Below, piece by piece: positions 25,331 through 34,108 of a stretch of 64,000 nucleotides of DNA. The DNA comes from an uncultured Carboxylicivirga sp. (GTDB taxonomy: Bacteria; Bacteroidota; Bacteroidia; Bacteroidales; Marinilabiliaceae): contig NZ_OY764327.1 of the NCBI RefSeq assembly GCF_963668385.1, positions 3,692,501 to 3,756,500 on the forward strand, given 5' to 3'. The notes below the pieces were generated by a model. That model saw only the letters and a list, made by a program, of their open reading frames with translations, was not told the origin of the DNA and searched no databases. Position 1 is the stretch's first letter. The number at the start of each line of letters is the position of its first letter. A program made the position numbers and the translations under genes.

Positions 25331-25720
25331 ATGACAAAACTAACCCCCTTATTTTTATTGCTTTTACTTTCGATTACTGTAAAAGGGCAAACTGAAACAT
25401 ATCTTATTAATGATTATTCAATACCATTTAAAGCAACAGATATTAGAGCTGAAGATTACAAACCAAGAAAAGTTGTAACGGCTTATGATTTGGCACTAAA
25501 TTTCAGCTATTTAAAACACTGTTCAATGAGTTGTAACGATGAATGCCTGATACTTCCGGTAATCTCTATCAATAACAAGCCAATAGATGAGAAAGTACTG
25601 AAAGAAATAAAAATATCAGATATTCTTGATTATCAATTTAATTCAGGTGTTAAAACAATTGCATTGTATGGAACAAGAGGCCAATATGGTCATCTTTGTA
25701 TTTATTTAAAGGACGAATAG
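25331..25720 (+). CDS. Small secreted hypothetical protein
   Basis: The 129-residue product has a cleavable signal peptide (hydrophobic LTPLFLLLLLSITVKGQ). The mature part contains four cysteines in a short span (HCSMSCNDECLI at about residues 60-71), ends in GVKTIALYGTRGQYGHLCIY, and could be disulfide-bonded. The ending resembles the TonB-plug-like segment in which an ALYGTRG motif precedes a short strand, as in some TonB-dependent receptor-related proteins, but it is too short to classify. It follows the MuiA-like gene by 99 bp. Confidence 0.6.
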   Translation: MTKLTPLFLLLLLSITVKGQTETYLINDYSIPFKATDIRAEDYKPRKVVTAYDLALNFSYLKHCSMSCNDECLILPVISINNKPIDEKVLKEIKISDILDYQFNSGVKTIALYGTRGQYGHLCIYLKDE

Positions 25721-26068
25721 CGTAGAAAACAAAAAACGAAAGAGCCTAGCCCTTTAAACTTTAAAAAAAGATCGTTCAAATTAAAAGGTAGAGAAGGTTC
25801 AGAAAATCAATGGTCTATGATGTCATCGATATCGGTGAGTTGTTTCGTTCTAACCTAATAATTTGTATCTATAGCTGGTGTGATTTGTTCTTCTTACTAA
25901 ATCGTTTTAAATGCCGAATTTTAATGGTTAGTAAAATCTGTTTTTCAGGAGATATTATAACAACTTCAGAGAAGTTGAATAATTATAGATTAATCTTATA
26001 TTTAATGGCTACAACTCCAGCGGAGTTGCACACTCACACACAATAATTACTAACACTAATCAAACCTT
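25721..26068. other. Intergenic region, small hairpin only
   Basis: A 237-bp frame can be read here, but its sequence lacks protein-like character and it starts 90 bp from any promoter-like element. AACTCC-AGC-GGAGTT near 26012 forms a short hairpin upstream of the thioredoxin-like gene. I see nothing else. Confidence 0.4.
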
Positions 26069-26746
26069 ATGAAAATCCAACTTATACTGCTTTTCGTATT
26101 TGCAATTCCTGCTATTATACATAGTCAGGAGATGAAGCCTCTTAAGCCAATTACAAATACAAATATTATTCCCAAACCTGATTATACTGTTTATAATCAA
26201 TTGGAGTTAAACAAACCAATGCCTGAGGTAAGCGGAATTACTTTAGATGATATACTAATTGATAGTTTATATTTTCAAGGCAAGGTTACTGTTTTAAACT
26301 TTTCGTTTGTAGGATGTACTCCATGCATGCAAGAGGTTAAATACTTAAATCAGATATCAGAAAAATACAAGAATCAGGAGGTTAATGTACTCAGTGTCTA
26401 TTCTATTAACAGAGAGGGACTACTGAGTTTTTTACAAGCAAAAGAAGGTATTTATAAAGAGCTTCGTCAATATATACCTTTTGATACCATTTGCTATACA
26501 CTAATGCCCGAATGTACGGGCGAAAAAGAAGACTATAGATACAATGCTGGTCCCAAATGCAATCGCATTTCGAAATATTATGGGGTTCAGGGCTATCCAC
26601 AAACCATTATTATCGATAAAAATAGAATAGTAAGATATTTCAAGTATGGTTTCGCAAAAAATGAAACGGATGCCGAATCCTTAAAAAAGGAATGGATAGA
26701 TTGGATAGATGAATGCTTGGAAGAGCCTTCAATGGCAATCAACTGA
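26069..26746 (+). CDS. Thioredoxin-like (TlpA/AhpC-type) envelope protein
   Basis: The 225-residue product begins with a signal peptide (LILLFVFAIPAIIHSQ). It has a thioredoxin fold with the redox pair C83-T-P-C86 inside VLNFSFVGCTPCMQEV, and the cis-proline strand at GYPQTIIIDKNRIV. A long insertion between these (about residues 110-165) contains three more cysteines. TlpA-like proteins reduce or isomerise disulfides in the periplasm, often for cytochrome maturation or stress. The partner is unknown. The gene end overlaps a longer possible start of the next frame, but the likely start of that gene is 35 bp downstream. Confidence 0.8.
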   Translation: MKIQLILLFVFAIPAIIHSQEMKPLKPITNTNIIPKPDYTVYNQLELNKPMPEVSGITLDDILIDSLYFQGKVTVLNFSFVGCTPCMQEVKYLNQISEKYKNQEVNVLSVYSINREGLLSFLQAKEGIYKELRQYIPFDTICYTLMPECTGEKEDYRYNAGPKCNRISKYYGVQGYPQTIIIDKNRIVRYFKYGFAKNETDAESLKKEWIDWIDECLEEPSMAIN

Positions 26747-26780
26747 TGTAAATCAATCATTAATAGCAATAGATAGAACA

Positions 26781-27872
26781 ATGAAAATAGAAACCAGTCG
26801 GTTAATGATAAGGTCCCTGTTACTTAGCGACAAAGAAGCCGTATTTGAGTATCGATCAGATAAAGAAACCAATAAATACCAAGGGTGGATACCCGATACA
26901 ATTAGGGATGTTGAACTTTTTATTGCAAAAATAGCAAAGGAGATTAATCAACCCGAAACATGGTTTCAATGTGTGATGATCGAAAAAAAATCGGAGAAAA
27001 TAATAGGGGATGTGGGTATCCATTTTATGGGCGAAGAGAACTTACAAGTAGAGTTGGGCTGTACCCTCAATAAGAATTTTCAGAGTAAAGGATATGCTAC
27101 CGAAGCGGTTGAAGCTGTAATGGATTATTTATTTAATCAATTAGATAAGCACAGGATTATCGCATCCATCGATCCCGAAAATAGTAATTCGATTAAGTTG
27201 GTTGAAAGAATTGGTTTTCGTAAAGAAGCGCACTTTGTTAAAAGCTTATTTATAAATGGCAAATGGGTAGATGATGTTGTTTATGCTATTATCCAAAACG
27301 ATTGGATCGAGCGGAAAAAAGAATCAGTAGCTGCAGAATTTCCTACGTTAACAAGTAATCGCTTTGTTTTAAGGCAGTTTACCAAATACGACTTGCAAAA
27401 TGTATATAATGGCTTATCAAATCCCGAGGTAATAAAATATTATGGTATAAGCTTTGAGACCATGGAAGCTACCAAAGAGCAAATTGCCTGGTTTAGTAAT
27501 TTAGTAAAGAACCAAACCGGAATATGGTGGGCCATTTGTGATAAAAAAGACCAAACATTTTTAGGAGCTGGCGGATTAAACAATTGGCAAAAAGCAAACC
27601 GGAAAGCTGAAGTTGGATTTTGGTTATTACCTCAAAATTGGGGAAAAGGAATAATGAAAGAAGTGATGCCTTTAATTTGTGAGTATGGATTTACAAGTAT
27701 GCAGCTGCATAGAATTGAAGGATATGTCGAAACCGAAAACTCGAAGTGTAAAGGTGCACTGCAAAAGCTTGATTTTGAATGGGAGGGTACTCTTAGAGAT
27801 TGTGAAATAAAAAATGGAAAGTATATAAGTATCGATGTATATGCCTCAATGAATAACATGAAGGAGAGATAA
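26781..27872 (+). CDS. Tandem GNAT acetyltransferase (two RimJ/RimL-type domains)
   Basis: From the ATG at 26781 the protein has 363 residues and two consecutive GNAT domains. Domain 1 (about 1-175) starts IETSRLMIRSLLLSDKEAV and has NFQSKGYATEAVEAV as the acetyl-CoA loop. Domain 2 (about 190-360) starts TLTSNRFVLRQFTKYDLQNV and has PQNWGKGIMKEVMPL in the same place. An ATG 24 codons upstream (26709) is in frame, but it overlaps the previous gene and adds residues with no similarity to GNAT starts. The function could be acetylation of two substrates, or one domain may be structural. The 21-bp repeat block begins within 20 bp of the stop codon. Confidence 0.8.
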   Translation: MKIETSRLMIRSLLLSDKEAVFEYRSDKETNKYQGWIPDTIRDVELFIAKIAKEINQPETWFQCVMIEKKSEKIIGDVGIHFMGEENLQVELGCTLNKNFQSKGYATEAVEAVMDYLFNQLDKHRIIASIDPENSNSIKLVERIGFRKEAHFVKSLFINGKWVDDVVYAIIQNDWIERKKESVAAEFPTLTSNRFVLRQFTKYDLQNVYNGLSNPEVIKYYGISFETMEATKEQIAWFSNLVKNQTGIWWAICDKKDQTFLGAGGLNNWQKANRKAEVGFWLLPQNWGKGIMKEVMPLICEYGFTSMQLHRIEGYVETENSKCKGALQKLDFEWEGTLRDCEIKNGKYISIDVYASMNNMKER

Positions 27873-27878
27873 AAAAAC

Positions 27879-27905
27879 AAAGGAGTTTTTCTTTAAAACT
27901 CCTTT
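27879..27905 (+). terminator. Hairpin at the start of the second 21-bp repeat block
   Basis: AAAGGAGTTTT (27879-27889) and its complement AAAACTCCTTT (27895-27905) enclose a 5-base loop, 7 bp after the tandem GNAT gene. As in the first block, the right arm is the first repeat unit and the left arm an inverted copy. It is a plausible terminator for the GNAT gene. Confidence 0.6.
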
Positions 27906-28140
27906 ACCGAGGAGAAAAACTCCGTTACTGAAGAAGAAAACTCCTTTACCGAGGAAGAAAACTCCGTTACCGAGGAAGAAAACTCCGTTACCGAGAAAGA
28001 AAACTCCTTTACCGAGAAGAAAAACTCCTTTACCGAGAAGAAAAACTCCTTTATCGAGAAAGAAAACTCCTTTACCGAGAAGAAAAACTCCCTTACCGAA
28101 GAAGAAAACTCCTTTACCAAGAAAGAAAACTCCGTTACCA
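27890..28140. repeat. 21-bp tandem repeat array, about 12 units
   Basis: The same unit as at 2168-2505 (CTCC-N-TTACCGAGAAGAAAA) is repeated about 12 times in the same orientation relative to the leader, with the same kinds of variation. It ends about 10-25 bp before the attI-like leader begins to match its partner. The seven-residue periodic minus-strand frames across it are artefacts of the 21-bp period. Confidence 0.9.
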
Positions 28141-28354
28141 GAGAGAGGCCTACCTAAGCCAAAAATAATGTTTGCATCAATTATATTCAACCGAACAAGG
28201 TACATGTTAATACTTTGTATAATACAATATAAGATATATGGGTGTGATTATATATTCTATAGGTATTGATAACTAAATCAATAGAACTTATCTACAAAAT
28301 TACTTCGTTAAACAAAAGAAGCTGAGGTATATTAGCATAATACTCGTATTCTGT

Positions 28355-28362
28355 TATTTTTG
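28355..28362 (+). promoter_or_regulatory. Candidate cassette promoter, -7 element TATTTTTG
   Basis: This is the counterpart of 2737-2744, with the same flanks. It would start transcription about 225 bp before the first cassette of array 2. The -33 element is not clear. Confidence 0.4.
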
Positions 28363-28391
28363 TAAAAACTAAATTATTAAAATCAAACTCT

Positions 28392-28451
28392 ATGAAATCC
28401 AATATAGCAATCTGCTTATTTACCTATTTATTTAATGTTAAACGTTTATAA
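28392..28451 (+). CDS. Possible 19-codon leader ORF, second copy
   Basis: The same 19-codon frame as 2774-2833, with the same stop inside the first direct repeat. See that entry for the reservations. Confidence 0.25.
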   Translation: MKSNIAICLFTYLFNVKRL

Positions 28452-28619
28452 TCGTATGCTATTATTAAACGCTTATAAATACTTAAAAAGGAATAGGTGT
28501 TTGATTACCTAATAGTTAAGCTAAATAAATAAAATGCCGGAATAAGACATATAAGCGATGTAACCGTCATATACTGACGGTTATATCGTAGTTATGGCCC
28601 ATTTGACCCAACAAAATAG

Positions 28620-29363
28620 ATGAGAAAACTCATATACATATTATCAGGACTTTTAATCTTGTCGCAATTTGCATTTGGACAGAACTTAATGTATTCATCT
28701 AGGGAAAAAACTGCGATTAGTCTTCCAGATTATAATTTAACAGAATATTCAACTGAGATTGACTCTGAAAACAATTTGCCTGACTCTTTACAAAGAGTTA
28801 TTAAAAAACATTTAAAACATAGGACTCTTACTAATTACAAGAATCTCAAATTTTATAAAGCCACAATATTTGATCTTGGAAAATATTATTCGGAAAATCC
28901 TGAAAGAATTAATTCCAACCTAAGTTTCATACCTAAAATTGGAATAATTTATATGTGGACTGATTTTAGCTTAGGAATACAAAACTTTCCAATCGTATTA
29001 TCACTCGACCAATATGGACAAATATTAAAATTTACATTCCCAGATTTATCTATTTATAAGTCAACGGAATTAATATCGTTAGATCAAGCAAAGTCACTCT
29101 CAGATTCAATTCTAAATAGGTATGGATATGAATCTCAACTTGAAAGTTATTATCTGGAATTTGATAGTCAAAGACAATCTTTAGATTGGCATTTATGCTA
29201 CAAAACTGATCGAAAAGACGAAATTTATAAATCACTTAATCTTCAAATACCAATTACTGAAAAATGGTGTGAGAGAATATATACAACATTTTATCCCGAA
29301 TTGATTGACGATACTGAAATAGAAGAAGAAATACTTGAAATAAAAGATAAAAACGGGCCATAA
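28620..29363 (+). CDS. Secreted hypothetical protein, first cassette of array 2
   Basis: The 247-residue product has a signal peptide (LIYILSGLLILSQFAFGQ). The mature region alternates short strands and helices: VIKKHLKHRTLTNYKNLKFY, then IGIIYMWTDFSLGIQNFPIV, then a helix EEEILEIKD at the end. I do not recognise the family. It is probably periplasmic or surface-exposed. The gene starts 28 bp after the attI-like crossover, so it would be the most recent insertion of array 2. Its TAA stop lies inside the attC R box (GGCCATAAC), so coding sequence and recombination site overlap. Confidence 0.7.
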   Translation: MRKLIYILSGLLILSQFAFGQNLMYSSREKTAISLPDYNLTEYSTEIDSENNLPDSLQRVIKKHLKHRTLTNYKNLKFYKATIFDLGKYYSENPERINSNLSFIPKIGIIYMWTDFSLGIQNFPIVLSLDQYGQILKFTFPDLSIYKSTELISLDQAKSLSDSILNRYGYESQLESYYLEFDSQRQSLDWHLCYKTDRKDEIYKSLNLQIPITEKWCERIYTTFYPELIDDTEIEEEILEIKDKNGP

Positions 29364-29548
29364 CACGTTGCAATAGCGCATAAGGGTTTCGTAGCATTTT
29401 GGTAGGCCTCTGCAAAAGCGAACAGCGCCAAATCGCAGATTTGGCTTTAAAATGAAAATGTAAAACAAATATGCGCTTTGGCTTAGCGGAATTATGAAAG
29501 TATGTGAGATTAAATCCCCTTACGACGCCATGCAACCACCGTTGTGTT
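29355..29548 (+). other. attC-like site (family E)
   Basis: GGGCCATAAC complements TTATGGCCC at the cassette start (28592). The arms GTTGCAATAGCGCATAAGGG and CCCTTACGACGCCATGCAAC pair with few interruptions, and ACCACCG|TT closes the site with the crossover at 29541/29542. At about 190 bp it is the longest site with its own matched pair. A relative lies at 38274. Confidence 0.75.
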
Positions 29549-29571
29549 TAATTTAAAAACAGCTTACCTAC

Positions 29572-30300
29572 ATGAATATTGAAAAGATATATACAAAGAT
29601 TGATGAAATCGAAGAAGACAATCATAATAAAGCAAGTCTATACTATTCGATTATTCAAATAAAATTTAAAGATCAATCAAGTACCGATATTAGGAACTCA
29701 ATTTATCTTGACACAAAGAATTTTATAATCGTTTATATTAAATCGATAGACAATAGGGATTTAGGATATGACATTATTGATGTTGAAAAATTAAAGAAAT
29801 CAATTAAATTTTGTGGAAATACTTTGGAACAGTATCAATTGTCTTTGCTTGCGTACAGACTTCTAAAAACGAAAGGATTTGAAGATGAAAGCAAAAAAAT
29901 GAAAGCTTTCGTAAATGAGAAGAAAACCCGATGGCTCTATTCAAAACCATATAAGTTTGGGAAGTATTTTAATTTAATCCTTCATCTTTCGACGTATAAT
30001 TTATGCTCAATTATTATCACGATTATTCTCTTAATGGTTTTCTCATTCATTATATTTCTACCCGCGCCCTATAAATGCTGGGAAACATTTGATATCACAT
30101 ATCACAATTATTCAGGAAATTTTCTATTAAATCACCTTGCTAACATTACATCAAATCTATTTGCTATTGATAATGATTTCAAAGTAGAGACTAACTCTAT
30201 TATTGGAATAATAACTTTAATATCCATAAAATTCTTTTATATATTATTCATTGTCAACTACCTTTACAAAAAAGTGATTGATATTTTAAATAGTAAATAA
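29572..30300 (+). CDS. Hypothetical membrane protein, gene 1 of a three-gene cassette
   Basis: The 242-residue protein has a soluble helical N-terminal half of about 130 residues (with GYDIIDVEKLKKSIKFCGNT) and then two or three hydrophobic segments at about 143-165 and 208-232. The N-terminal half looks like a helical-bundle or TPR-like domain. No catalytic motif is seen. The next gene, a histidine-kinase-like protein, starts 2 bp after its stop, and a receiver gene follows that, so the three form one operon and fill one cassette (29542-32465). It may be the output or a regulator of that signalling pair. Confidence 0.7.
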   Translation: MNIEKIYTKIDEIEEDNHNKASLYYSIIQIKFKDQSSTDIRNSIYLDTKNFIIVYIKSIDNRDLGYDIIDVEKLKKSIKFCGNTLEQYQLSLLAYRLLKTKGFEDESKKMKAFVNEKKTRWLYSKPYKFGKYFNLILHLSTYNLCSIIITIILLMVFSFIIFLPAPYKCWETFDITYHNYSGNFLLNHLANITSNLFAIDNDFKVETNSIIGIITLISIKFFYILFIVNYLYKKVIDILNSK

Positions 30301-30302
30301 CT

Positions 30303-31982
30303 ATGTCTACAATTCTAGCTATTGATAAATCCCAACGGAAAAATATATCAATAATATTTAGAGTATTCTTGATTGGTTACTCGATTTTTATTTTGCTCTA
30401 TTCTGGAACTGAATTTAAATGGTATATAAATGTAGCTGCATTTTTGCTATATGTTTTTTTATATGGATTTTTATATAAAAAGGATAAATTATTTTCATTA
30501 TTGCGATTAATAAATGATTACGCATTTATTACATTCATACTAATTCAATCAAAAAATATTGACATATTTTCTTTTGCACTATTATTTGCACCAATATTAA
30601 ATACACATAATCATAGTGGTGAAAGAAAGTCAATTTTGTTATATGTATTTCCCCTAATTAGTTTGTATGTAGTTACATCTGAATTCAAAACACTATATAT
30701 AATTCCTTTCATCTTGTTCTTTTTCATTAATTCATTTGATAGTTTAAGATCAAAATATTTTAGATTTCAACAAAGGTTAAATACAGTAATTGATAATTTC
30801 TTTATTGACGACAAGCTATATACACGGCCATATAAAATTTACGAAAACGTTATTCCAATTTTTAATGAGTCTGGCATACTACGAAGAGAAATTTCTAAGA
30901 TAGTATGTTTAAGAGTCGAAAACGATAAATTCATTATTGTAAATGGTTCCTATTTTGTTTGGAATTTTGAAATTAAAGATAAAAAGTCCTTTTTTGATGT
31001 AATAAAAGAGAAAAGAACGATTTACAATGTAAAAATGGAAATTGATGGTGATATTATAAATAATAATATTGTCCAAGTTTGTCCAATTAATTCTCATCTT
31101 TACTGTTATATTCTTTTTTCAAATGATTATAAAAACCTTCAACATATTCCATTATCCTTTTTCGTCCCCAAATTACTAAGTCCATTTTTTCATAGACTTT
31201 CAAAAGTTTTTGATGCAGATATAAAACAAAAAAGTAATGAACTTAAAAAACTAAGTGAATTAGAAGACAAAATAAACTACGTCACTAATTCTGTTAATTC
31301 GATGCATTTCATTAGAAATAAACTTGGTCCGGTAAAAAGTTATTTAGCAATGGTAGATGATTACAATAGATCATCGGATGAAACAAAGAGAAGAAAAATT
31401 GAACCATATCTCCAAAGGGAACGTCAAAAACTAAGTGCCTCAATTTCACAAATTTTAGAGAGAGCAGATTACATTTTGACAAAATCCAATAATCCATTCA
31501 ATGTATATCAAACTAATACATTTGGGATTCAACAATTGTTCTCAGAGATAAGGCGTGTTTGGGGTTATTATTTTGATTTTGAAAATTTCGAAATCAATTG
31601 GTTGACTAATAAAGACCGAATAAAATATGATGTTAAGTATAATATTGTTGGCTTAGAGCTTGTATTGAACAACTGGATTTCGAACATGTATAAATACAAT
31701 AAAGGTGTATCTAAAATAGTATTTGATGAAGATGAAGATAATTATTCCGTCATATTCATTAATTCCTTTGATTCTTCAAATCCAAATTCAACAAAATTTA
31801 TTGAAGATTTTGAGTCCTCACAACGAGTTGAGATAGAAAGAAGAAACTCTAGAGGACTATTAGAAGTTAAAGACTTTATCTCACAGATGAATATCTCAGC
31901 AAAAATGACTCATACTGATGGTGATATCTATTTTAAACTGCAATTTAAAAAATACATATACAATGAAAATATTAATAATTGA
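30303..31982 (+). CDS. Membrane histidine-kinase-like protein, gene 2 of the cassette
   Basis: The 559-residue protein begins with about six hydrophobic helices (residues 12-160). A linker of about 150 residues and a short coiled coil follow. The candidate phospho-acceptor helix then reads NSMHFIRNKLGPVKSYLAMV, with the histidine near residue 334 followed by RNKLGP as in H-box variants. The C-terminal 150 residues resemble a degenerate HATPase domain: LELVLNNWISNMYKYN in place of the N box and NSRGLLEVKDFI near the G box. It probably senses a signal in or at the membrane and passes it to the receiver protein encoded next. The N box lacks the standard spacing, so ATP use is uncertain. Confidence 0.65.
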   Translation: MSTILAIDKSQRKNISIIFRVFLIGYSIFILLYSGTEFKWYINVAAFLLYVFLYGFLYKKDKLFSLLRLINDYAFITFILIQSKNIDIFSFALLFAPILNTHNHSGERKSILLYVFPLISLYVVTSEFKTLYIIPFILFFFINSFDSLRSKYFRFQQRLNTVIDNFFIDDKLYTRPYKIYENVIPIFNESGILRREISKIVCLRVENDKFIIVNGSYFVWNFEIKDKKSFFDVIKEKRTIYNVKMEIDGDIINNNIVQVCPINSHLYCYILFSNDYKNLQHIPLSFFVPKLLSPFFHRLSKVFDADIKQKSNELKKLSELEDKINYVTNSVNSMHFIRNKLGPVKSYLAMVDDYNRSSDETKRRKIEPYLQRERQKLSASISQILERADYILTKSNNPFNVYQTNTFGIQQLFSEIRRVWGYYFDFENFEINWLTNKDRIKYDVKYNIVGLELVLNNWISNMYKYNKGVSKIVFDEDEDNYSVIFINSFDSSNPNSTKFIEDFESSQRVEIERRNSRGLLEVKDFISQMNISAKMTHTDGDIYFKLQFKKYIYNENINN

Positions 31983-32337
31983 AAATGAATATTCATATAT
32001 CGATACTCCTTTTGATTATGTAAATGATATTTATTTCGACAATAGTTTGGAGTATGTAGTATTTGCAAAATCCCAAGATATAAGACCTTTTGCAAGTATT
32101 GTTAATTATGACTATGTATTCCTTGATATTTCATTATCAAAAAAAAGTGATCTTGATGGTTTTGGAATATTAAAAAAAATAAAAAATGATGGTTTAACTG
32201 TCGATAATCTAATCATCTTAACTGGTAATCATCTAATAAAAGAAAAACTAATTGAAAATAATCTTCCAACTTCATATCCAATTTTAACTAAACCAATTGA
32301 CTTTGAAGATTTATTAAAGATTTTCAAAAAAAACTAA
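31963..32337 (+). CDS. Stand-alone receiver-domain protein, gene 3 of the cassette
   Basis: From the ATG at 31963 the product has 124 residues, with the receiver fold: acidic pair in LIIENEYSY, phospho-acceptor aspartate in YVFLDISL (about residue 54), threonine strand LIILTGN, and lysine in PILTKP near residue 110. There is no output domain. The start overlaps the end of the kinase-like gene by 20 bp, a sign of coupled translation; an ATG 15 codons earlier is possible but less likely. With the membrane protein upstream it makes a compact phosphorelay in a mobile cassette. Confidence 0.75.
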   Translation: MKILIIENEYSYIDTPFDYVNDIYFDNSLEYVVFAKSQDIRPFASIVNYDYVFLDISLSKKSDLDGFGILKKIKNDGLTVDNLIILTGNHLIKEKLIENNLPTSYPILTKPIDFEDLLKIFKKN

Positions 32338-32472
32338 ACACAACATTTTATATATTGCATAGCGGTTTCTGTGTGTATGCGTAGCTCGGATTCCCGCCTG
32401 ATTGTCTTAGTCCGTGCCGGACAGACAATCACCCGCAATCCGCTACGACAACATATAATTTACCGTTGGTAA
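32333..32472 (+). other. attC-like site (family A)
   Basis: CTAAACACAAC complements TTGTGTTTA at the cassette start (29542). ATTTTATATATTGCATAGCGG pairs with CCGCTACGACAACATATAAT, and TTTACCG|TT places the crossover at 32465/32466. The inner part has its own strong stem with GATTGTCTTAGTCCGTGCC and GGACAGACAATC. Confidence 0.75.
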
Positions 32473-32503
32473 CCATTTAACCTCGCACAGACAAAATAAT
32501 TAC

Positions 32504-33058
32504 ATGAAATTATTAAGATTACTTTTTACTATTATTCTTCCTTTTTCAATTAGACTTGCATATGGCCAGATTGAATCAATAGATGTTATTCAGACAGTTA
32601 TTGATTATGACAAAGATATTAGTGAAAAAAATATAATTGTTTCTGAATTTCTTGAAGATTTTAAAGATACGTCATTGGTAAATCTACTAAATGAGAATTA
32701 CGGTGGACTCCAAATCGAAGAAATTAAGTATCTGAAATTTGGAGACCTCAATGTTAGATTAATTCCTAGAAGTGCATTATTTGAACTAAGAAAAATAACA
32801 AAGCAGTTAAATGACTGTAAAACTTCTGATGAAGAATCCTTTGACAAATTCTACCAAGAATTGGTGTATGAAATATTTGATAGGGATTTATGTATTTTTA
32901 ATAAAGTCCTGTTTTCAAAAAATAAAGATTTTGCAATTGTAAAGTATCAAGTTGAAACAGGTAATGCTCTTGGACTTGGAGAATTTTCAGTTACATATTT
33001 AGTCGAAAAGAAAAATGGCAAGTGGAATGTTAATAAAGCCATTGAATTTGAAATATAA
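32504..33058 (+). CDS. Secreted hypothetical protein, single-gene cassette
   Basis: The 184-residue product has a signal peptide (LLRLLFTIILPFSIRLAYGQ) and a mature helical domain. The last part, FAIVKYQVETGNALGLGEFS followed by VTYLVEKKNGKWNV, looks like the end of an NTF2-like or lumazine-type beta sheet in which a strand with W-N-V closes the fold. It is probably periplasmic. The family is not recognised. It begins 38 bp into the cassette 32466-33191. Confidence 0.65.
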   Translation: MKLLRLLFTIILPFSIRLAYGQIESIDVIQTVIDYDKDISEKNIIVSEFLEDFKDTSLVNLLNENYGGLQIEEIKYLKFGDLNVRLIPRSALFELRKITKQLNDCKTSDEESFDKFYQELVYEIFDRDLCIFNKVLFSKNKDFAIVKYQVETGNALGLGEFSVTYLVEKKNGKWNVNKAIEFEI

Positions 33059-33063
33059 ATTAC

Positions 33064-33198
33064 GGTTACCAACACGCTGGAATAAAGCATGGCTAGGTCG
33101 GCTCGTCCTGACGCCTTTGTCTACTGTCTTAGTCCCCCTAACGGGTGACACGACACCACGACTAACGCGCCACGACTTCATCCAGCAAACGTTGCCAG
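33064..33198 (+). other. attC-like site (family C)
   Basis: GGTTACCAAC complements TTGGTAACC at the cassette start (32466). The left arm ACGCTGGAATAAAGCATGGC pairs with the right region around GCGCCACGACTTCATCCAGC, ending AAACG|TT at 33191/33192. The central part contains GTCTTAGTCCCCCTAACGGG and GACACGACACCACGACTAA. A near-identical site is at 34833. Confidence 0.75.
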
Positions 33199-33254
33199 TA
33201 ATGCAAGAAGAGCGTACGTACCAACAAACAAGAATTGATAAAACAGAATAATTT

Positions 33255-33953
33255 ATGCTGACTAAAATATACTCGAATAAAATTTTGATTGGAAAGGCAG
33301 ACCTGAGTATATCAGATGCCAGTATGGGAGTTCTGTCTGGAGAATTTATACCAAATAATGACTATTTAGCAATTAGGGAGATTATCTGGAAATTTAACTC
33401 GACAAATGACAAAGACTTTGATTTGTGGAAGAGTTTAAGACTAAATGTTCAATTAGAAAATGGATACTTTTTACATTCAATTGGCGGAATTTCGATTTGG
33501 GACGTTCAAGAACTTAAGGACGAGAAGATTGACATTGAAATAGCTGGTATTTTTAGACATATAATAGATGATTTCTTTAAAACTGAACCACCAAGACTTT
33601 TTGTTGAAGAACCTTGGGAAGATTTAACGATTGACCAAAAAATTGCATTTGAAAATGAACTTAAAAAGGAAATTGGATTAGATAAAGGATTAATAAATCG
33701 GTTGATTGGTTCTAAGAAAAAGCATGTTATGACAGAGTATGATTTTTCTGCACTTTGTACAAGTGGAATGAATGACAATGTACTTTTTTCTATTCATAGC
33801 AGTAAAAATTTTGACTTTGACTTTGCTCTTGTACATTTGACATGGAAACAGAAAGAAGAGGCAGGAAATTTCCCAAAGACTGATTTCTACAAAGACTTTG
33901 ATGATTTTAAGTATAACAAAATGATTCCTGACAAAATAGAATGGGAAGAATAA
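33255..33953 (+). CDS. Hypothetical protein, single-gene cassette
   Basis: The 232-residue soluble protein has a beta-rich N-terminal half (KILIGKADLSISDASMGVLS, then GEFIPNNDYLAIRE). A short helical linker includes EEPWEDLTIDQKIAFENELK, and the tail reads FDFALVHLTWKQKEEAGNFP then TDFYKDFDDF. The tail pattern of histidine, W-x-x-K/Q-E and aromatic-acid pairs is one I associate with many uncharacterised small proteins of bacterial cassettes and toxin-immunity loci, though I cannot name the family. It has its own cassette (33192-34088). Confidence 0.65.
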   Translation: MLTKIYSNKILIGKADLSISDASMGVLSGEFIPNNDYLAIREIIWKFNSTNDKDFDLWKSLRLNVQLENGYFLHSIGGISIWDVQELKDEKIDIEIAGIFRHIIDDFFKTEPPRLFVEEPWEDLTIDQKIAFENELKKEIGLDKGLINRLIGSKKKHVMTEYDFSALCTSGMNDNVLFSIHSSKNFDFDFALVHLTWKQKEEAGNFPKTDFYKDFDDFKYNKMIPDKIEWEE

Positions 33954-33959
33954 AGCACA

Positions 33960-34095
33960 TACTGGCAACAGCCAATATAAGTAAGCTGGGGGTAAGTAGT
34001 ATGCTAAAAGTTTGTACTTTTAATAAAAACTGTAGCGGTTTGATAAGTAGGTGGCTTCGAAATCCCAGCCTACTCATATTGGCGAACCGTTAGGG
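33960..34095 (+). other. attC-like site (family D)
   Basis: TACTGGCAAC complements TTGCCAGTA at the cassette start (33192). AGCCAATATAAGTAAGCTGGG on the left pairs with CCCAGCCTACTCATATTGGC on the right, and GAACCG|TT ends the site with the crossover at 34088/34089. GTAGCGGTTTGATAAGTAGG lies in the loop side. Confidence 0.75.
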
Positions 34096-34108
34096 CAAAT
34101 TATCAGAA

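Larger units (their letters stand above)
28149..28598 (+). other. attI-like leader of cassette array 2
   Basis: This is the second copy of the leader at 2526-2980. The crossover G|TT is at 28591/28592, followed here by ATGGCCC instead of GTGTGC. The direct repeats are at 28438-28451 and 28465-28478, and the palindrome next to the crossover at 28557-28569 and 28575-28587 (GATGTAACCGTCA, 5-base gap, TGACGGTTATATC). The two differing first cassettes behind an identical border are the strongest evidence that this is an insertion site. Confidence 0.7.

Noticed and set aside
25810-26046. 78-codon frame between the small secreted protein and the thioredoxin-like gene
   Set aside because: The composition is not protein-like, there is no family resemblance, and it contains a small hairpin near its end.
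26709-26780. Earlier ATG for the tandem GNAT gene
   Set aside because: It overlaps the end of the thioredoxin-like gene, and the added residues do not match GNAT N-termini, whereas the ATG at 26781 does.
33015-33251. 78-codon frame across an attC site
   Set aside because: It runs through the attC palindrome. Similar frames over other attC or mobile sequence (29232-29535, 36765-36977, 38222-38455, 43530-43754, 4869-5111) have the same origin.
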